A DNA stretch of 64,000 bases from Seiridium cupressi (lineage: Eukaryota > Ascomycota > Sordariomycetes > Amphisphaeriales > Sporocadaceae), in NCBI GenBank assembly GCA_036674765.1, contig JARVKI010000093.1, forward strand, positions 1-64,000, given 5' to 3'. The position numbers and the translations under genes were made by a program. This document shows, one piece after another, positions 34,632 through 47,214 of the stretch; within the stretch, counting starts at the first letter, position 1, and every line of letters begins with the position of its first letter. The notes beneath the pieces are model-generated. The model was given only the letters and a program-made list of their open reading frames with translations, searched no databases and had not been told where the DNA came from.

Positions 34632-36283
34632 ATATTTTGTTCATCTAGTGTAAGGATCATTGCAAGGAGTAGTTTGGAGGAGGGAATTCCGAGTATAGAA
34701 TGGGTAACCGCGACCGAATGTACCGTGTAACATCCCTGCCTGGCTTTACTCATCCGTCTAACCAAAAGACCCCTTACTCAACCACCATCTCTGCGAGCAT
34801 TCGAATCTTTCAGCGTATAATCACCGGCGAGTGTGTTGCAGTTGCACATATTGACGTCAGGAGGGTGTCTATTTTCTATGCCAGTTACGCTTACACAGCT
34901 TTTCTAGACGGGTATCCTCAAAGGATCTTGAAGTGGTTTCCTCACACAGGGAATGAGGATATACCAAGACCTACTTCTATCAGCTAGGATAGGAGAATAT
35001 GCGGAAGGAACCATTCAATAAATTTCTGCTGGTAGTATAACTTATTTGTTTGTGTTCCCAAATTAAATTGGCAAGTGTAACAAGACGCCGGGGCCAGTAA
35101 GTCCCCCGTAGTATTGATCAGCCAATGACGTCAATGCCAGACGTGGGGCTTGGACATGCCCATCCAAACTATTCCGCACTCTGTTTCCTTCTGCCCTACA
35201 ACATATTTTTTGCGACGTTCTAGGAACGAAATCGTCACGATCGACTGAAATGGCATTGTGCTCCGTGCTGATTGTATCAATACGTCCACTTGCAAGGCAA
35301 GGCGAATGCGATTGGCCTTAGATACTGCACGGGCGGACCATCTGCAGCCGACGATCAACGGTAGGCCGGTTCCCAGCACGCGGGCAAGCTAATGACAAAA
35401 CGTGCGGCGTAAGAGGAATCGGCAACACCTCGAATCGCCGGAGGTATCGCCCGCGGCCTCTGATTGCAGTTCCATAGGAGCCGTTCCGACGGGAACTCCT
35501 GTTGGGGAGTCTCAAAAGGCTTTTTATCTTCAAGATGGCAGCGCCGACCGCTCGACGAGAACCAAACCGGCGTCACCAAAAAGGCCGCAAGAACGTCAAC
35601 AACCGCCAGGGCATGTTTTTCGATAACCAATGCTACAGACCGCTGGCGAGCGAAGAAAGAGAGAAGATTGCTTCACGCCCTCTGATTGCGGCGCCGCATA
35701 CTGCCGGCATATGTCCGTATGCAGTAGACACTCTAAACTCACGCTTACCTCGCTTGGAGAAGTGCGTTGGTGTTGGCAGCCAAATTGACGAATCAACTCG
35801 GCTAACCTTGGTCTCAACGATCGTGGGCATTTCAGTTTCCGCATCGCTATGTCCCAGCCACTCAGCTGCCTCCAAAATCATGCTGGCTCCTCTTCTTTGG
35901 TCTAGAGCTGACTGTTTCCTTGACGTTGACGAAATAGACTTCTTATCTCCCACTATCCCAAGAAGTGAATGGAGCAACCCTGAGGTGGGGTCTGTCTTGC
36001 TTCAACGGCTGCCAGGTCATCTCGGGCAAGTTGAAAGTGAATGTACAAGTTTGGATTTCTTTTTATTCCAAGTTCTCTGCGTTGAATTCTTTACATCGTC
36101 TCACAACAACTTGCTGTGTTACTGTCGTATTTATACTAGTTGATTGGCCTATAAATTGTGACTGAGCAGAGCGGCGCCAAATGATATTATTGTACTCTGT
36201 ATAGAAAAAAGCACGCACAGACCCCACAGAGCTCAGATGAGAGCATACCGCAGTCCTTTTACCGAATCTATTTGAGTAGGTAA
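34632..36283. other. Intergenic: kinase 3' side and MATE promoter
   Basis: 1.65 kb. A 213-codon plus-strand frame at 35502-36143 overlaps minus-strand frames of similar size (35596-35977) and has no domain or splice support, so I do not accept it. No other structure is seen. Confidence 0.45.
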
Positions 36284-37825
36284 ATGGCGGACTCTTCCTC
36301 CACAACGTTGGCACCGTCGTCGCCCCAAAGTCCGCCAAACGAGGCATCCCCTCTGCTGCCGAAGCCTGCTTCTTTGCCTCTCAAAGACGGATCCCCTTGG
36401 TATACGCAGTGGTTGTCGGAAATATGGCTTCTCACGAAGACTTCCATACCGGTCATGCTAGCGTACACCCTACAGAATAGTCTACAGACAGTTAGTGTGC
36501 TCATTGTCGGCCGCCTGTCACCGGAGGCCCTCGCAACAGCGGCTTTCTCATACATGTTCGCCATGGCGACGGGCTGGCTGATCGCGTTGGGTGGTACTAC
36601 CGCACTTGACACCCTCGCCTCTAGCAGCTTCACCGGATCTACTAACAAGCACGACCTCGGAATCCTGCTGCAGCGCGGTGTCCTTGTACTCAGCGTCTTC
36701 TACGCCGTGATAGCAGTTCTTTGGGCATGCTCCGAACCGATCTTCCGCGCCCTCGGCCAGGAGGAATTCATCTGCGTGCAGTCATCTCAATTTCTACGCA
36801 TACTGATTCCCGGCGGCCTGGGCTATGTTTGGTTTGAATGCATGAAGAAGTATCTTCAAGCGCAGGAGATATACCGTCCGGGAACATACGTGCTCCTGAT
36901 CACGAGCCCTCTGAGTGCCGGCCTAAATTACCTCTTTATCCATACTTTCCAGATGGGTCTCCCTGGTGCGCCACTGGCTACAGGCATCGCATATTGGGTT
37001 TCGTTCCTACTGCTAGTGTTGTATGCCGTCAAGGTCAAGGGCCACGAGTGCTGGGGTGGCCTGGCCCTGCGCAAAGCTGCAAACCCCAAGCAGCTATGGC
37101 CGTTTGTGCGGCTGGCCCTGCTCGGCTTCATCCACGTTGGCACTGAGTGGTGGGCTTTCGAGATCGTGGCCCTGGCCGCAGGGCGTCTGGGCAAGATCCC
37201 ACTTGCGGCGCAGAGCGTGATCATGACCGCAGACCAGATCATCAATACCATCCCGTTCGGGCTCGGCGTTGCGGCGAGCGCGCGGTTGGGAAATCTGTTG
37301 GGAGCACGCAGACCGAGGGACGCCAGGCGCGCCGCGCATTGTGCAGCCATTCTATCGGCAGTGCTTGGCGCCCTGATTCTCGCTATCCTCATGGGCACCA
37401 AGGACGTCTTTGGCCGGATCTTCAATGATGACGAGAGGGTGGTGCGGCTCGTGAGCGACGTCATGCCACTCGTGGCATTGTTCCAGATCGCCGACGGCCT
37501 GAACGGCTCTTGCGGTGGGAGTCTGAGAGGGATGGGCCGACAGTGGGTTGGAGCATTGGTGAACCTGGTTTCGTATTACGGCGCCGCGCTGCCGTTGGGC
37601 ATCTGGTTGGCATTCAATGGTTGGGGTCTCCAAGGCCTCTGGATCGGGCAGTGCGGTGCGCTCTATCTGGTAGGCATACTAGAATGGGTCATTGTGGGCC
37701 TTTGTAACTGGGATAGCGAGGTCAAGCGCGCGTTGGGACGGTTAGAAGATGGCGGGCTGGGCGAAGGGGAGAGGGTAGTTCAGGAGGACGCCGAGGACGT
37801 CGCGCAAGGGAGAGGGGTAGTCTAG
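36284..37825 (+). CDS. MATE-family efflux transporter
   Basis: A single exon of 513 residues, the usual MATE size, with about 12 hydrophobic segments. After a Ser/Pro-rich cytoplasmic tail it reads TSIPVMLAYTLQNSLQTVSV and LIVGRLSPEALATAAFSYMF. It continues with GGTTALDTLASSSFTGSTN, the PLSAGLNYLFIHTFQMGLPG turn typical of the first half, and GLGVAASARLGNLLGARRP in the second half. Plasma or vacuolar membrane exporters of this group (yeast Erc1-like) use proton or sodium gradients to remove metabolites and drugs. The start at 36284 is preceded by an in-frame region without an earlier ATG in good context. It converges with NUP133. Its substrate and any link to the NRPS 18 kb away are unknown. 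Confidence 0.93.
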   Translation: MADSSSTTLAPSSPQSPPNEASPLLPKPASLPLKDGSPWYTQWLSEIWLLTKTSIPVMLAYTLQNSLQTVSVLIVGRLSPEALATAAFSYMFAMATGWLIALGGTTALDTLASSSFTGSTNKHDLGILLQRGVLVLSVFYAVIAVLWACSEPIFRALGQEEFICVQSSQFLRILIPGGLGYVWFECMKKYLQAQEIYRPGTYVLLITSPLSAGLNYLFIHTFQMGLPGAPLATGIAYWVSFLLLVLYAVKVKGHECWGGLALRKAANPKQLWPFVRLALLGFIHVGTEWWAFEIVALAAGRLGKIPLAAQSVIMTADQIINTIPFGLGVAASARLGNLLGARRPRDARRAAHCAAILSAVLGALILAILMGTKDVFGRIFNDDERVVRLVSDVMPLVALFQIADGLNGSCGGSLRGMGRQWVGALVNLVSYYGAALPLGIWLAFNGWGLQGLWIGQCGALYLVGILEWVIVGLCNWDSEVKRALGRLEDGGLGEGERVVQEDAEDVAQGRGVV

Positions 37826-38588
37826 TTGAGTTCGGGGTCGCGTTTTCCAGCATGAAAGAGACGAACATGCATCCATTTAGACGGTAGGGATTGAGGATAC
37901 GATAGGCCATTGCAGGATCTGATCCCAAAAAATAGGAGGGTGGATATGAAGTCACGAGTCACGATGTAAAAGAAGATAGATGAAATAGCATGGTGTAGAT
38001 CACCCACATGGTGCAAATTGAATGGAGGAAATCGAAAACAAACTGAACCAGCGAAAAGCTAATTGGACATGTAACCTAATGAAAACACCTGTCCTAAGCG
38101 AAATGCAGTCCACTGATTTTGATCTCCTTGACGCCTACTCCCCAGAGCCGCTCGAAAGTATTCACAGCCAACCACAATCCGATCTTGAGTGGTAATTAAG
38201 TCGTCGTCAGCCTCTTGCCCCTCGTCCAAGTCTGACCACGTCTGAGTCCGACGTACACAAACCCGACACTCCAGTGTCTCTACCAATCTCCTACATGATT
38301 TGCGGCAAGACACAGTCGCACCTAAACCTTCTTTCTGCGTGCCAATACGAGCCAAGCACTTTGGATGGCCCTCTGTGAACATCTCGAGATGGCGCAATTG
38401 GTCCCTCTAGCTGGTCGCGGCAGACCGCGCTGGAATTTGCGCGACGACGGATTCCAGTTCATTCCCTCCGTTCAATCACGGAACGAATCGGAAAACCGAG
38501 AGTTCTGATATTGTTGAGTGCCCACGAGCAGATGAACACATTAACTGTAGCACGCTCTTCCCTTCTTCGATTTAGCATGCTCAGGGGT
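37826..38588. other. Intergenic between convergent MATE and NUP133 genes
   Basis: 763 bp holding two 3' ends. A 112-codon minus frame (38397-38059) shows no features. Nothing else is seen. Confidence 0.5.
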
Positions 38589-41500
38589 TTAATGTGCGTT
38601 TCCATTTTGCACTACCGGTGAGGTAGCGCCTTCCGCCGTCTGTTGATCGACATGGCCTTGAACTGCCTCCTCGGCCATTCTTCGAGTCTCTGCGGCCCAA
38701 TGATCAAGACGGTGCTTTTCAATGTGTTTGCTGAGGTTGTTGTCTTCCCATTGCATGGCTTCAATAAGCTTCTCGCGGAAGCCCTTTTCTCTCTTGCTGT
38801 AACGCTTAGCTAAGCTCTCTGTGTAGACACCGACAACCTCAGATGGAAGCCAACGGTGGTAAGACCGTGGTTCAGCTTCATGTTCTGGAATAATCGTTAG
38901 CTTGATTAAAGATAGTGCTTGTTGGATTCTTATGCTTACGAATCGTGTACAGAACACAATAAACCTGGAACAGGTCCGTGTTGCTCAGAACATCCCAGAC
39001 GTCATTGTCACCTTTCAGCGACGTGTTGTTGATCTTTGTCCATTCCTCGCGGAGAAAGCACCTCCTCCAGATGAGTTTCTCTGCCTGTTCACGCTGCGCC
39101 GCGTCCTTGATTCCGTAGTTGGCCACTTCTAAAGCCTCAAAAAACTGATCCGGTGAAGCCTGCTTAGTGTCCGAATCGAACTGAGCCAAAGTGAGAATCT
39201 CGATCAAGGTCATCGGGTCGAGAGCTTCATGCTTGAGAAGCCGGTCAAGGCCGCCTTCGAAGATGTCGAGCAGGATTTTGTACTTCTTGGGTATTTTTGG
39301 GGCAAACGCATCGATGACAACCGTGAGCTGGGCCGACTCATCAAGCGCCGTCTTGAGAACGGGACGAACTTGTTCAAACAAACGATCTTGAATCCGAATG
39401 ATGGCAAGCTCCTTGTCTATCGCGTCGACGCCGGCGTCCAGAACAACCGCATTTATATTGGCCTCCTGGATGCTGAAGGAGGCCTTACTAGAGGGTCGGG
39501 ACGCCTCAGCCATTCGAGCGAGCTTACCCAAGCTGAGCTCAATCTTCTTGTTCCAGACCTGATCCTCCCGGTGGAGGCCGATTTCTACTAGTGTGTCTCC
39601 TGCGCTCACAATGTCGTCTTCCCGTGTAATGTCGTTGATCCAGGACAGCTTTGCAAAGTCCTTCTGTGTGCGCAGGAAACTGGTCTTGTAGATCTTATCA
39701 CCGTTATCCTCAAGTACAGATTCAACGCCACAAGTCTCGATCAGATGTTCGTAGTACGGAAATGCGAAGTCTCTCCCGTATTTTTCAAAATAACCGTGCA
39801 ACTGCTTGCTTTTTGCGTCTAGCAAATCTTCAAGGCGTCGACTCTCGTCGGGAGATAGAGCACCGCGTTCGAGTTTCTCCTTGTACTCCTGTTCCTCGGT
39901 AATGAGAACCAACCCTAGAGCCAACAGGGCGTTGTGTTCCTCGGCGAGTCTGTATGCTGCTGTCCAGTTTTCAGATTGAGCTAGCAGAAGGATCTTATCG
40001 TTGCGATCGGTCTTATAGGTTGCCTCAAAGGTCTCTCCTAATTTGACTGAGTTTGGATTGTCACTTGCCAGAGCCCATCGAGACAGCTCCTGCAAAGACG
40101 TCAAATATACCTCCGTGAGGTCGGGCAAGAGAGTGCGTATCCGTTCAAGTAAAGGCTTCTCAGAATCCTTTGATGGGTTTGCAGGGTTCTCCGAATTCAC
40201 CCACTCAGACGCCAGTTCGACCAGACGTTTGAGATTGTTGGCGATGAACTGGTCCGAGGTCCATGGGTTTGGCAAGTCGGCGTAATTATCAGCAAGAATG
40301 CCATTGGCTAGTCTCTCACCAGAAAGTCCGTACAAGGCCAAATGCCTCCTACGAAATTCCATCGCGTCCCGTAATGCACCATTCATGACCTCGACGGCTT
40401 CGTAGATCAGCCGCGTCAAGACAGTGTTTTCAGCCTTGGCCTTGGACTGGTACTTGATTACTTCGTAGGCCCAAGCTAGGAAGATGTTCATCCTGTAAGA
40501 GTCGTGGACGAACCAATGTCGCAATGAATCTACTTCTCCTCGGGCGACATTTGGTTGGTTCTTTTCCTCGTCTCGTATGTAGTAAACGATGTCGGCAACG
40601 AGATCTTTCTTGGCATCTTCTGGGCGGTCTTGTATGAATCTCTCATGCTTAGCCCAGACGAAGCGTGCGGCTTGCAATTTCTCAGCATTCCATAATAACT
40701 CCCATTTGGTAGCCCTGCCTAGCTTCACTTTCAGGCTGTTGAGGTGAATGATCAGCTTTTCCAAGGCTTTCACACGAGTGTGCATGTTGTTCTCCAAATG
40801 CCCAGCCAAGGTAGAGAGATGGGGACTATTAGAAGTCAAGATATCGTGACTGAGCTCAAGGGCGGCATCAGCAAGCTCCTTATCGCTGAACGGCAGTTCT
40901 CGGGGAACGTCGAAGACTAGAGGATTGCCTTCTTTGATGCCAAAAAAAACTGCTTGTTCCAATTTGCTCTTAGCCGTGATTGTTGGGGGCCGCTCGCTGG
41001 CAAATCGCTCTATATCGGTGGTTGCAACTCTGAGGGTGCCTGTCCCACGAACAAGAATGACGGCGGAAGGATTTTTGGCCCTGACTCGATGGGTGCGAGA
41101 CTCCTCAGATCCCAAAGCTTGCGGTTCTTCAACGCCGGAAGCAACAACCTCCAACGTCGGATCTGTCCTGAGATCTACCACATCCTCATATGTTGGAGGT
41201 AAAACATGGTTATCCTCGAACTGTAATTGTGAATCAGGCGAGTCAGGGGCCTTGGCTACTGAAGCAATCACAGTTGCCCGTTCGAACACAAGGAAAGCGA
41301 CGACGGCCGGTCTAGGCAAATACAGCCTCGGTCTCGTGAGTGCATGAGCATCTGGAGGTGTTGTGTAACTGTTGATCGGTCTGACGGTACCGATCGTGAT
41401 AGGCACCTCTAAGGAAGCCCCGTGAGGAACAATCATTTCCACGAGGTAATAGCGGACTGTATTCTTGGCCGGTTTGGAGGTCAAAGATGCAAGAACAAGT

Positions 41501-42896
41501 ATGTGTTGATGTTCGCCCGAGGCCGGGGTCTGTCGTAGCTGTGTCATGTCCAGATACTTAGCCTCGAGATCCTTCGGCACGAAAGCAATGTCATGAATCT
41601 TTAGTGAATCATGAGATAGTTTGTAGTCAGTGGTGATCTCCGAAATGGCGTTGACTATCGTGTCTTTGGCGTCAACTTCGGTAAGCAGATCGTGGTGGCC
41701 ACCACGGTGTATCTTCCAGGCATGTAGTCGGCCTTTGACGGTGGCGGTAACCACAGACTGTTCTCCTTGTTTTGAAGACCTCTCTGACCTTACAGCGGCT
41801 ATATCACCTTGGATAGCTGAGTTTGAGACCAGGTGACGTATACTGCCAAATATACCTCCTGAGGATGGACCTAAGCTTGTGCGCAGGAATTGGACAGCGA
41901 TGGCAGGTTTGCCATGAGCATCTCTGACGCTCAAGTAGGCCATGCGCCCACTGCTGAAGGCTAAGACGTAACCTGCAGCAACCTCGGCGCTGACGATCTG
42001 GATGACGGTTTCGCTGGACCACATTCCCGAGATTGAATCCTCCACGCCGTTCCGTTGTTGGCGTATGAAGTCCAAAGTCGTCGCGCTTGAAATTGACTCC
42101 CAGTACGTGACCTTTCCGCTCGAAGGCATAACGACTACCAAACCTGGCTCTGACGAAGAGGCCGAGGGAGGCACAAGTGATCCTAACGGTAAGGGGTCGC
42201 TCGAGTGTTTTGAAGGATATGGCAACGTGAAGGTAAAGGCTTCGGGCGAGTGGGAAGATGCCGAATAGGGCCACACGACGGCGTGTGTGTGTGTAAGGCT
42301 CAAGGCGTAGCCAGTCGAGGGGTCGAGAATGCCATGCTGTCGGCCTGTGTTAAGGTCAGCAAACGCAGGGAACATTTGGGATACGTGCGTTGTCTCACTC
42401 TGTGCGTCTGCTCGAAGCCTGTCTGGCAGCGCCGGGAGCTTGCTCACGACGAAAGCATTGTTACTTGTCTAGAGAAAAAGAGTCAGTAATCTGATCGTGC
42501 CGTGGAGGTCGAGGTTGCCGATATGGGGTATCCAAGTGGTTGTTGACATACCAGTACCACGCTACCGTCGCCCTTGTTCAGGCGTTCGCCCGTCTTGGCC
42601 TTTTTCGAGCGAAAGCTGAGCTCCTTCTTGGCTTGGGGTGAATTGTTTTCAATGCCATCGATGCCGTCCTGCTTGAGGCTGGCTGTGGAGGGTCGCGCAG
42701 GCTTGACCTCAAATGTCTGCTGGTTCGCATCGGGGTTCGCGAAGGTCTGCTCGTTCAACGGTATCCTGGCGCGCTTTGCTTTGGGCTGGCGGACAGATTC
42801 GTCGGAGCTGGCGGGTCGCTGGCGACGACGACCACGGGTACTACTGGCGGGGGTGCTTGCGCCATTTGCGATGCCGCTGTTGAGGGAGGAAAACAT
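38589..42896 (-). CDS. NUP133: Nucleoporin Nup133 homologue
   Basis: A scaffold nucleoporin of the Y (Nup84/Nup107-160) complex. Three exons, 42896-42552, 42468-38940 and 38884-38589, give about 1389 residues. The N-terminus is a disordered, basic tail with RRRQRPASS and AKRARIPL (possible NLS). A beta-propeller region follows (GYALSLTHTHAVVWPYS; PGLVVVMPSSGKVTYWESI; YVLAFSSGRMAYLSV), then a long alpha-solenoid (FVHDSYRMNIFLAWAYEVI; YFEKYGRDFAFPYYEHLIE; LWRRCFLREEW-like IWRRCFLREEWTKINN). It ends RHH-rich, with QWEDNNLSKHIEKHRLDHW. The introns GTATGT...CTCTAG and GTAAGC...TTCCAG restore the frame. It is divergent from AFG1 with a 1.2 kb gap. Confidence 0.92.
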
Positions 42897-44069
42897 GGCG
42901 GATGTTGTGATGCTGGAGTTGCGGTGATGCGAATGTCGGGCCAGGCACGGAGTTTAGATGGGGATTGGAGCGACGATGTGTCGGGTCGTCGCGAGTGCCG
43001 TAACCGTAGCAATAGAGGCGTTTATCGATGCGCAGATAGAAGCACGATGAAGGGGCTGTTCATCGCGTGATGATGGATGATGGAGGTGGTCGCAAGGGCG
43101 ATTGGGTCGAAAGGATGGCGATGAGCACGAATGCAGTACACTTCACCTCACTTGCACCTTGGGCCCTTGGCTCGCAAAAAAATGACGAGGCCCCTTCTGT
43201 AGCTCAGACTGCTGCAATTGATTGGGTGTCGAGGCTTGTTGACACTGCAGCTGTTGGACCACCGCAGCAATGGGCTTTTTTTTTGCGGGGCCCTTCTCGG
43301 GCTCTTTCAAGGCTGCCGGAGCTGAGGGAGCTAGCCGCAAGAGGATTGGCGAGCCCCACGTGGGGAAATTCGGGCAGCTTCCAGTAGAACAATGCGCTGA
43401 CAGGGGGTTTGGGGAACTCTCAGGCCTCGATGACCTCAATACTCGTTAACGTGTGAACTGGCGGAATAGTGCCGGGCATATTCAAGAAGCTCTCTTTGGA
43501 CAACCCAAACTTTCTCATTCCAGTCCGGCCCATCCACGCATCCAATACACATACGCTCTTTGTTCGTGCTCTCGTTCTTGGTGGGTGCATATCTTCTGGT
43601 TCATTCCGTCATTCGCATTTTCCGTAGCCACATGGCCCTTCTCATTCGTGGAGGCCAGCCCCATGATCGTAAGTCAATACTCATGTGAGAAACCAAGACA
43701 TGCTTTCGACTTATGCAACCCGGACATCGGAGTTTGCACAGTTTCAGCCTCACGTTACCTACACTGTCGTACCTAGCAACTCCCTACAAGTGCATACAAT
43801 AATTGACTTTTCCATACAACTCTACTGTTCTTCCATCTAGGCATTCCGCTTTACTATGTTATGTTATCACACAATTAGCTGTATTAGTTCTTAACTGGTC
43901 TATATGATTCGACTAACTTCCCTGTATAATGTTTAGGTACCCTCTTCTGCGTTTACTGCTCAAATCATCTTGCAGCCAGGGATCGAGTGCTGTGAATGCG
44001 CATGACACCGTTTTTATTATTATTCAATTGGCTGGACTTGACTATAGGTCATAACTAAACGGGGTCATC
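42897..44069. other. Divergent promoter region NUP133 / AFG1
   Basis: 1.17 kb. Frames on both strands near 43067-43440 and 43453-43776 overlap and lack domains. The stretch is probably regulatory only, or includes an unseen short 5' exon of AFG1. Confidence 0.45.
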
Positions 44070-46133
44070 ATGAAAAGAGCCGCAACATCATCCATCACCA
44101 TTACGGATCCTTTGGTTAAGTATCAAAGCTTATTGGCGACGGGGATATGCTCTCCGGATCCCGCGCAGCATCGCTTAGCTATACACCTCCAGAAGATATA
44201 TACTCGGCTCAAGGACTACTCGCCTTCTGTTGAGTATCGTGCGAAACTGCAGACAATCCAGGATGCACTAGAGGAGACGAAATCCAGCAGAGGCGATGAG
44301 TCTACCAACCTCGCTGTTGAAAGTCATCCGATTAGAAGGAACCCTTTCTTTGCCCGTTTCTTTGCCAAAAACGAGCCTAGAAGCAGTCTAGCTCTAACGC
44401 GGGTGCTGCATAGTCATGAGGCAGCTATCAACATCAACTCGCCACAAGGCCTGTTCTTGTCTGGAGAAGTTGGTACCGGGAAATCAATGTTGTTGGATCT
44501 ATTGGCCGATGGTTTGCCCACCAGGAGGAAGAAGAGATGGCACTTCAATACGTTTATGCTATATACTATATCTCAGCTGGAACGTCATAGGAAGGCGAAC
44601 TCGCAGTTGGGCAGTGACGATCAGTTCTCCCTGCTGTGGATGGCAAAAGACATGATTGAAAGATCTCCTATTCTGTTCTTGGACGAGTTTCAATTGCCTG
44701 ATAGAGCAGCGAGCAAGATTCTGAGCAATCTATTCACTGCTTTCTTTCAGTTAGGTGGAGTCCTTGTGGCTTCCTCGAATCGGATGCCTGAAGAGCTGGA
44801 AAAGGCAACCGGTTTCGAATATGTTCCACCCACTGCTGGAGGTCTTCTCAGTAAGGCTCTGGGACTGGGTCCAAAGAAAGGCAAGGGCGAGTTGTTTGGA
44901 TCATCCAGTGATTTCGCAAATTTCTTGGAGGTCTTGAAAGCCAGATGCGAATTCTGGCAGATGGAGGGAGGAAAAGACTGGCGTCGGAGGGAGGCGGACG
45001 AAGTGCCAGAACAAGCCGTGTCGGGACTATCCCAGTCCCATTTGAAGAGAGGTGCGACAGATGTCATAACAGATATCGCAACAGATATCACAACGGAAAA
45101 CCTTAATACCGCAAAGACACCACGACACTATGTCCTCAATCAGCCAGATGATTACACAGCGTGGGAGAGCATCATGAGGACAATCTCGGAAACTGCAGAT
45201 CTCATTCCTTGGAAACCTTTGACCCTGACCGTTTACGGTCGCAGCGTTAACATACCCCAACAGCATAACGGAATCGTGTACTGGAACTTCGCGGATTTGG
45301 TCTCAGCCTATGGTCCCGCGGACTACATAACCATGGCCTCAACCTTCCACACGTTTATTATTGACCAGATCCCAGTGCTCACCGTCCTTAAGAAGAATGA
45401 AGCCCGCCGTCTCATCACCCTTCTTGATGCCCTGTATGAGGCACGCTGCAAACTGGTCGTACGGGCCGAAGCCGGACCAGATGATCTCTTCTTTCCCGAG
45501 GCAAAAGTTGTCGCATCCGACTCCTCGGGGATTTCAGGACCCTCGAAGTCAGGGGCAACAGGAGAGACCATCGATGCAGACGCTATACTGCCCGAAACAA
45601 TAGCCGAGGTCTTCCAAGACCAGACCTCGCCTTTCCGACCCAACATCTCAACGTATTCAGATCCTACGTCAGATCCTGCAAATACAGCATATGACCCGGA
45701 CGTCGATTCAGATTTCGGAGTCGAGCAGAAAAGTCCAAGGCTCAAGCCCGACTTCACCGACACCGGTGCATTCACTGGCGAGGACGAGAGGTTCGCCTAT
45801 AAGCGTGCCGCAAGTAGGCTTTGGGAGCTCTGCGGAGCAAGGTGGCATGCCAGGGACGGAGATTGGTGGTGCCCTTTGCCAGTTGAGGCAAGGCATTGGG
45901 AAGGTGGTGTGGCATCCAGGCCCCTCAGTGTGTCGTTCGACGGACAGCAGGCCAGCGACGTTGCCATGGGCGAGAGCATTGAACTGGAGGAACCGGCCGG
46001 TTTGCAGGGGCTCAGGGTCGAGGAACTCAGAAACGCCGTGTCCGGTACACGTAAGGTGGCAACAGAGGAGGCAGAAAGGGCAGGTGATAGATTCGCAAGA
46101 AGTCGCCGGCAGTCTAACGACGGGTTTGAATGA
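44070..46133 (+). CDS. AFG1: AFG1-like mitochondrial ATPase
   Basis: AFG1/LACE1 proteins are AAA-type ATPases of mitochondria that help turnover of cytochrome oxidase subunits. One exon encodes 687 residues, somewhat longer than yeast Afg1 (509) because of a Ser/Asp-rich insert at about 500-570. It starts ITDPLVKYQSLLATGICSPD, the family's N-terminal signature. Walker A is SGEVGTGKSMLLD (about 131-143) and Walker B is ILFLDEFQLPD; SSNRMPEELEKATGF and PTAGGLLSKALG follow. The C-terminal half has TVYGRSVNIPQQHNGIVYWN and FHTFIIDQIPVLTVLKKNEARR, both typical. Only 13 basic/polar residues precede the signature, so a targeting leader may lie in an upstream exon that I cannot see. Confidence 0.92.
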   Translation: MKRAATSSITITDPLVKYQSLLATGICSPDPAQHRLAIHLQKIYTRLKDYSPSVEYRAKLQTIQDALEETKSSRGDESTNLAVESHPIRRNPFFARFFAKNEPRSSLALTRVLHSHEAAININSPQGLFLSGEVGTGKSMLLDLLADGLPTRRKKRWHFNTFMLYTISQLERHRKANSQLGSDDQFSLLWMAKDMIERSPILFLDEFQLPDRAASKILSNLFTAFFQLGGVLVASSNRMPEELEKATGFEYVPPTAGGLLSKALGLGPKKGKGELFGSSSDFANFLEVLKARCEFWQMEGGKDWRRREADEVPEQAVSGLSQSHLKRGATDVITDIATDITTENLNTAKTPRHYVLNQPDDYTAWESIMRTISETADLIPWKPLTLTVYGRSVNIPQQHNGIVYWNFADLVSAYGPADYITMASTFHTFIIDQIPVLTVLKKNEARRLITLLDALYEARCKLVVRAEAGPDDLFFPEAKVVASDSSGISGPSKSGATGETIDADAILPETIAEVFQDQTSPFRPNISTYSDPTSDPANTAYDPDVDSDFGVEQKSPRLKPDFTDTGAFTGEDERFAYKRAASRLWELCGARWHARDGDWWCPLPVEARHWEGGVASRPLSVSFDGQQASDVAMGESIELEEPAGLQGLRVEELRNAVSGTRKVATEEAERAGDRFARSRRQSNDGFE

Positions 46134-47214
46134 TGGGGATGTAGAGGGAAATACAAGAAATTAATGACAGTAAAGGAAAGAGGTTAAAACGGGGATGAGA
46201 AATCAGGATGAAAAGAAAATACACTTCATGTGATTAGAAAATTAGTATGGCATCCCTAGAGCCTAAACTCCATAATCATATTGATTGACTGCATCATACC
46301 AGCGTACTGTTTTATCGTCTACATGTATACGATTTGACTCTCAGCGATGCCCTATATCATTATATTCACTGGGACACCAGGTCTAGTGTAATACACATGA
46401 TCTATACATGTACTTATAGGAAGAAGAAAAGCTCTTTTCTTCAAATTACGACTGGTCCTGAATCGCAGATCGATTGGCAAGTAGTTTATATCGTCTAGCG
46501 GAAACAAATATCGTTTCGCTGGAAATGCTCCTGAGCTGCTGCGTGGTGATAGGTGGTCGATCGTAGAAAGAGGGAGAGAGGTGAATCTGAAGAATCCAAC
46601 GATATAGGATGTGTGCAATATCGGACAAATGTGTCGTTGCGAAGATAGAAAGTCGATAGTTGGATCCCCGATTTCGACCATTCGTCGTCACTAACGAGAG
46701 CACCTTCTATGGTGAAGTCCTAATGAGCCTATCCCGTTAGTATGACGATAATAGCAACGCACAGCAAATATTGCTCACCAGTATGATCTGACAGATCTTA
46801 GTCGTGGTCAAGCATTTTATATACATTGTCCATATGGGTATCCAACAAACTCCCTTCTTTGTCTCATCGACTATCCCATGCCGAGACACTTGATCACGCG
46901 CTAAACCCGATCTCTCCGTCGTCTAATCGACGAGTTGTTGTGGTCTACAGACACTTATCTAACTGATCTCCAGTATCCTCGATGGCAAAAGCTGAAGCAA
47001 ATGCCTTGTGTGCCCCACGACAATTGAGCACCAATGCTGTGGCAGAACGGCAAGGCGCCGCCAGCCCAACGATACCAAATTCTCTTCACTATTTGAGTTC
47101 ACTCATACTTCAGAGAGGCGAAAGTATCCGACCAAAACGTGCATCTCTTAGAGAACTCGAAAGCATCAAACGGCGTGGTTGAATAGCGTTCGATTATCGC
47201 CTCGGGTCACTTTT
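46134..47214. other. Intergenic between convergent genes
   Basis: 1.08 kb, AT-rich around 46190-46450. Short frames only; no gene is accepted. Confidence 0.5.

Noticed and set aside
35502..36143. 213-codon plus-strand frame upstream of the MATE gene
   Set aside because: It shows no domain or conserved block, overlaps similar-size frames on the minus strand and ends in AT-rich DNA just before the MATE start.
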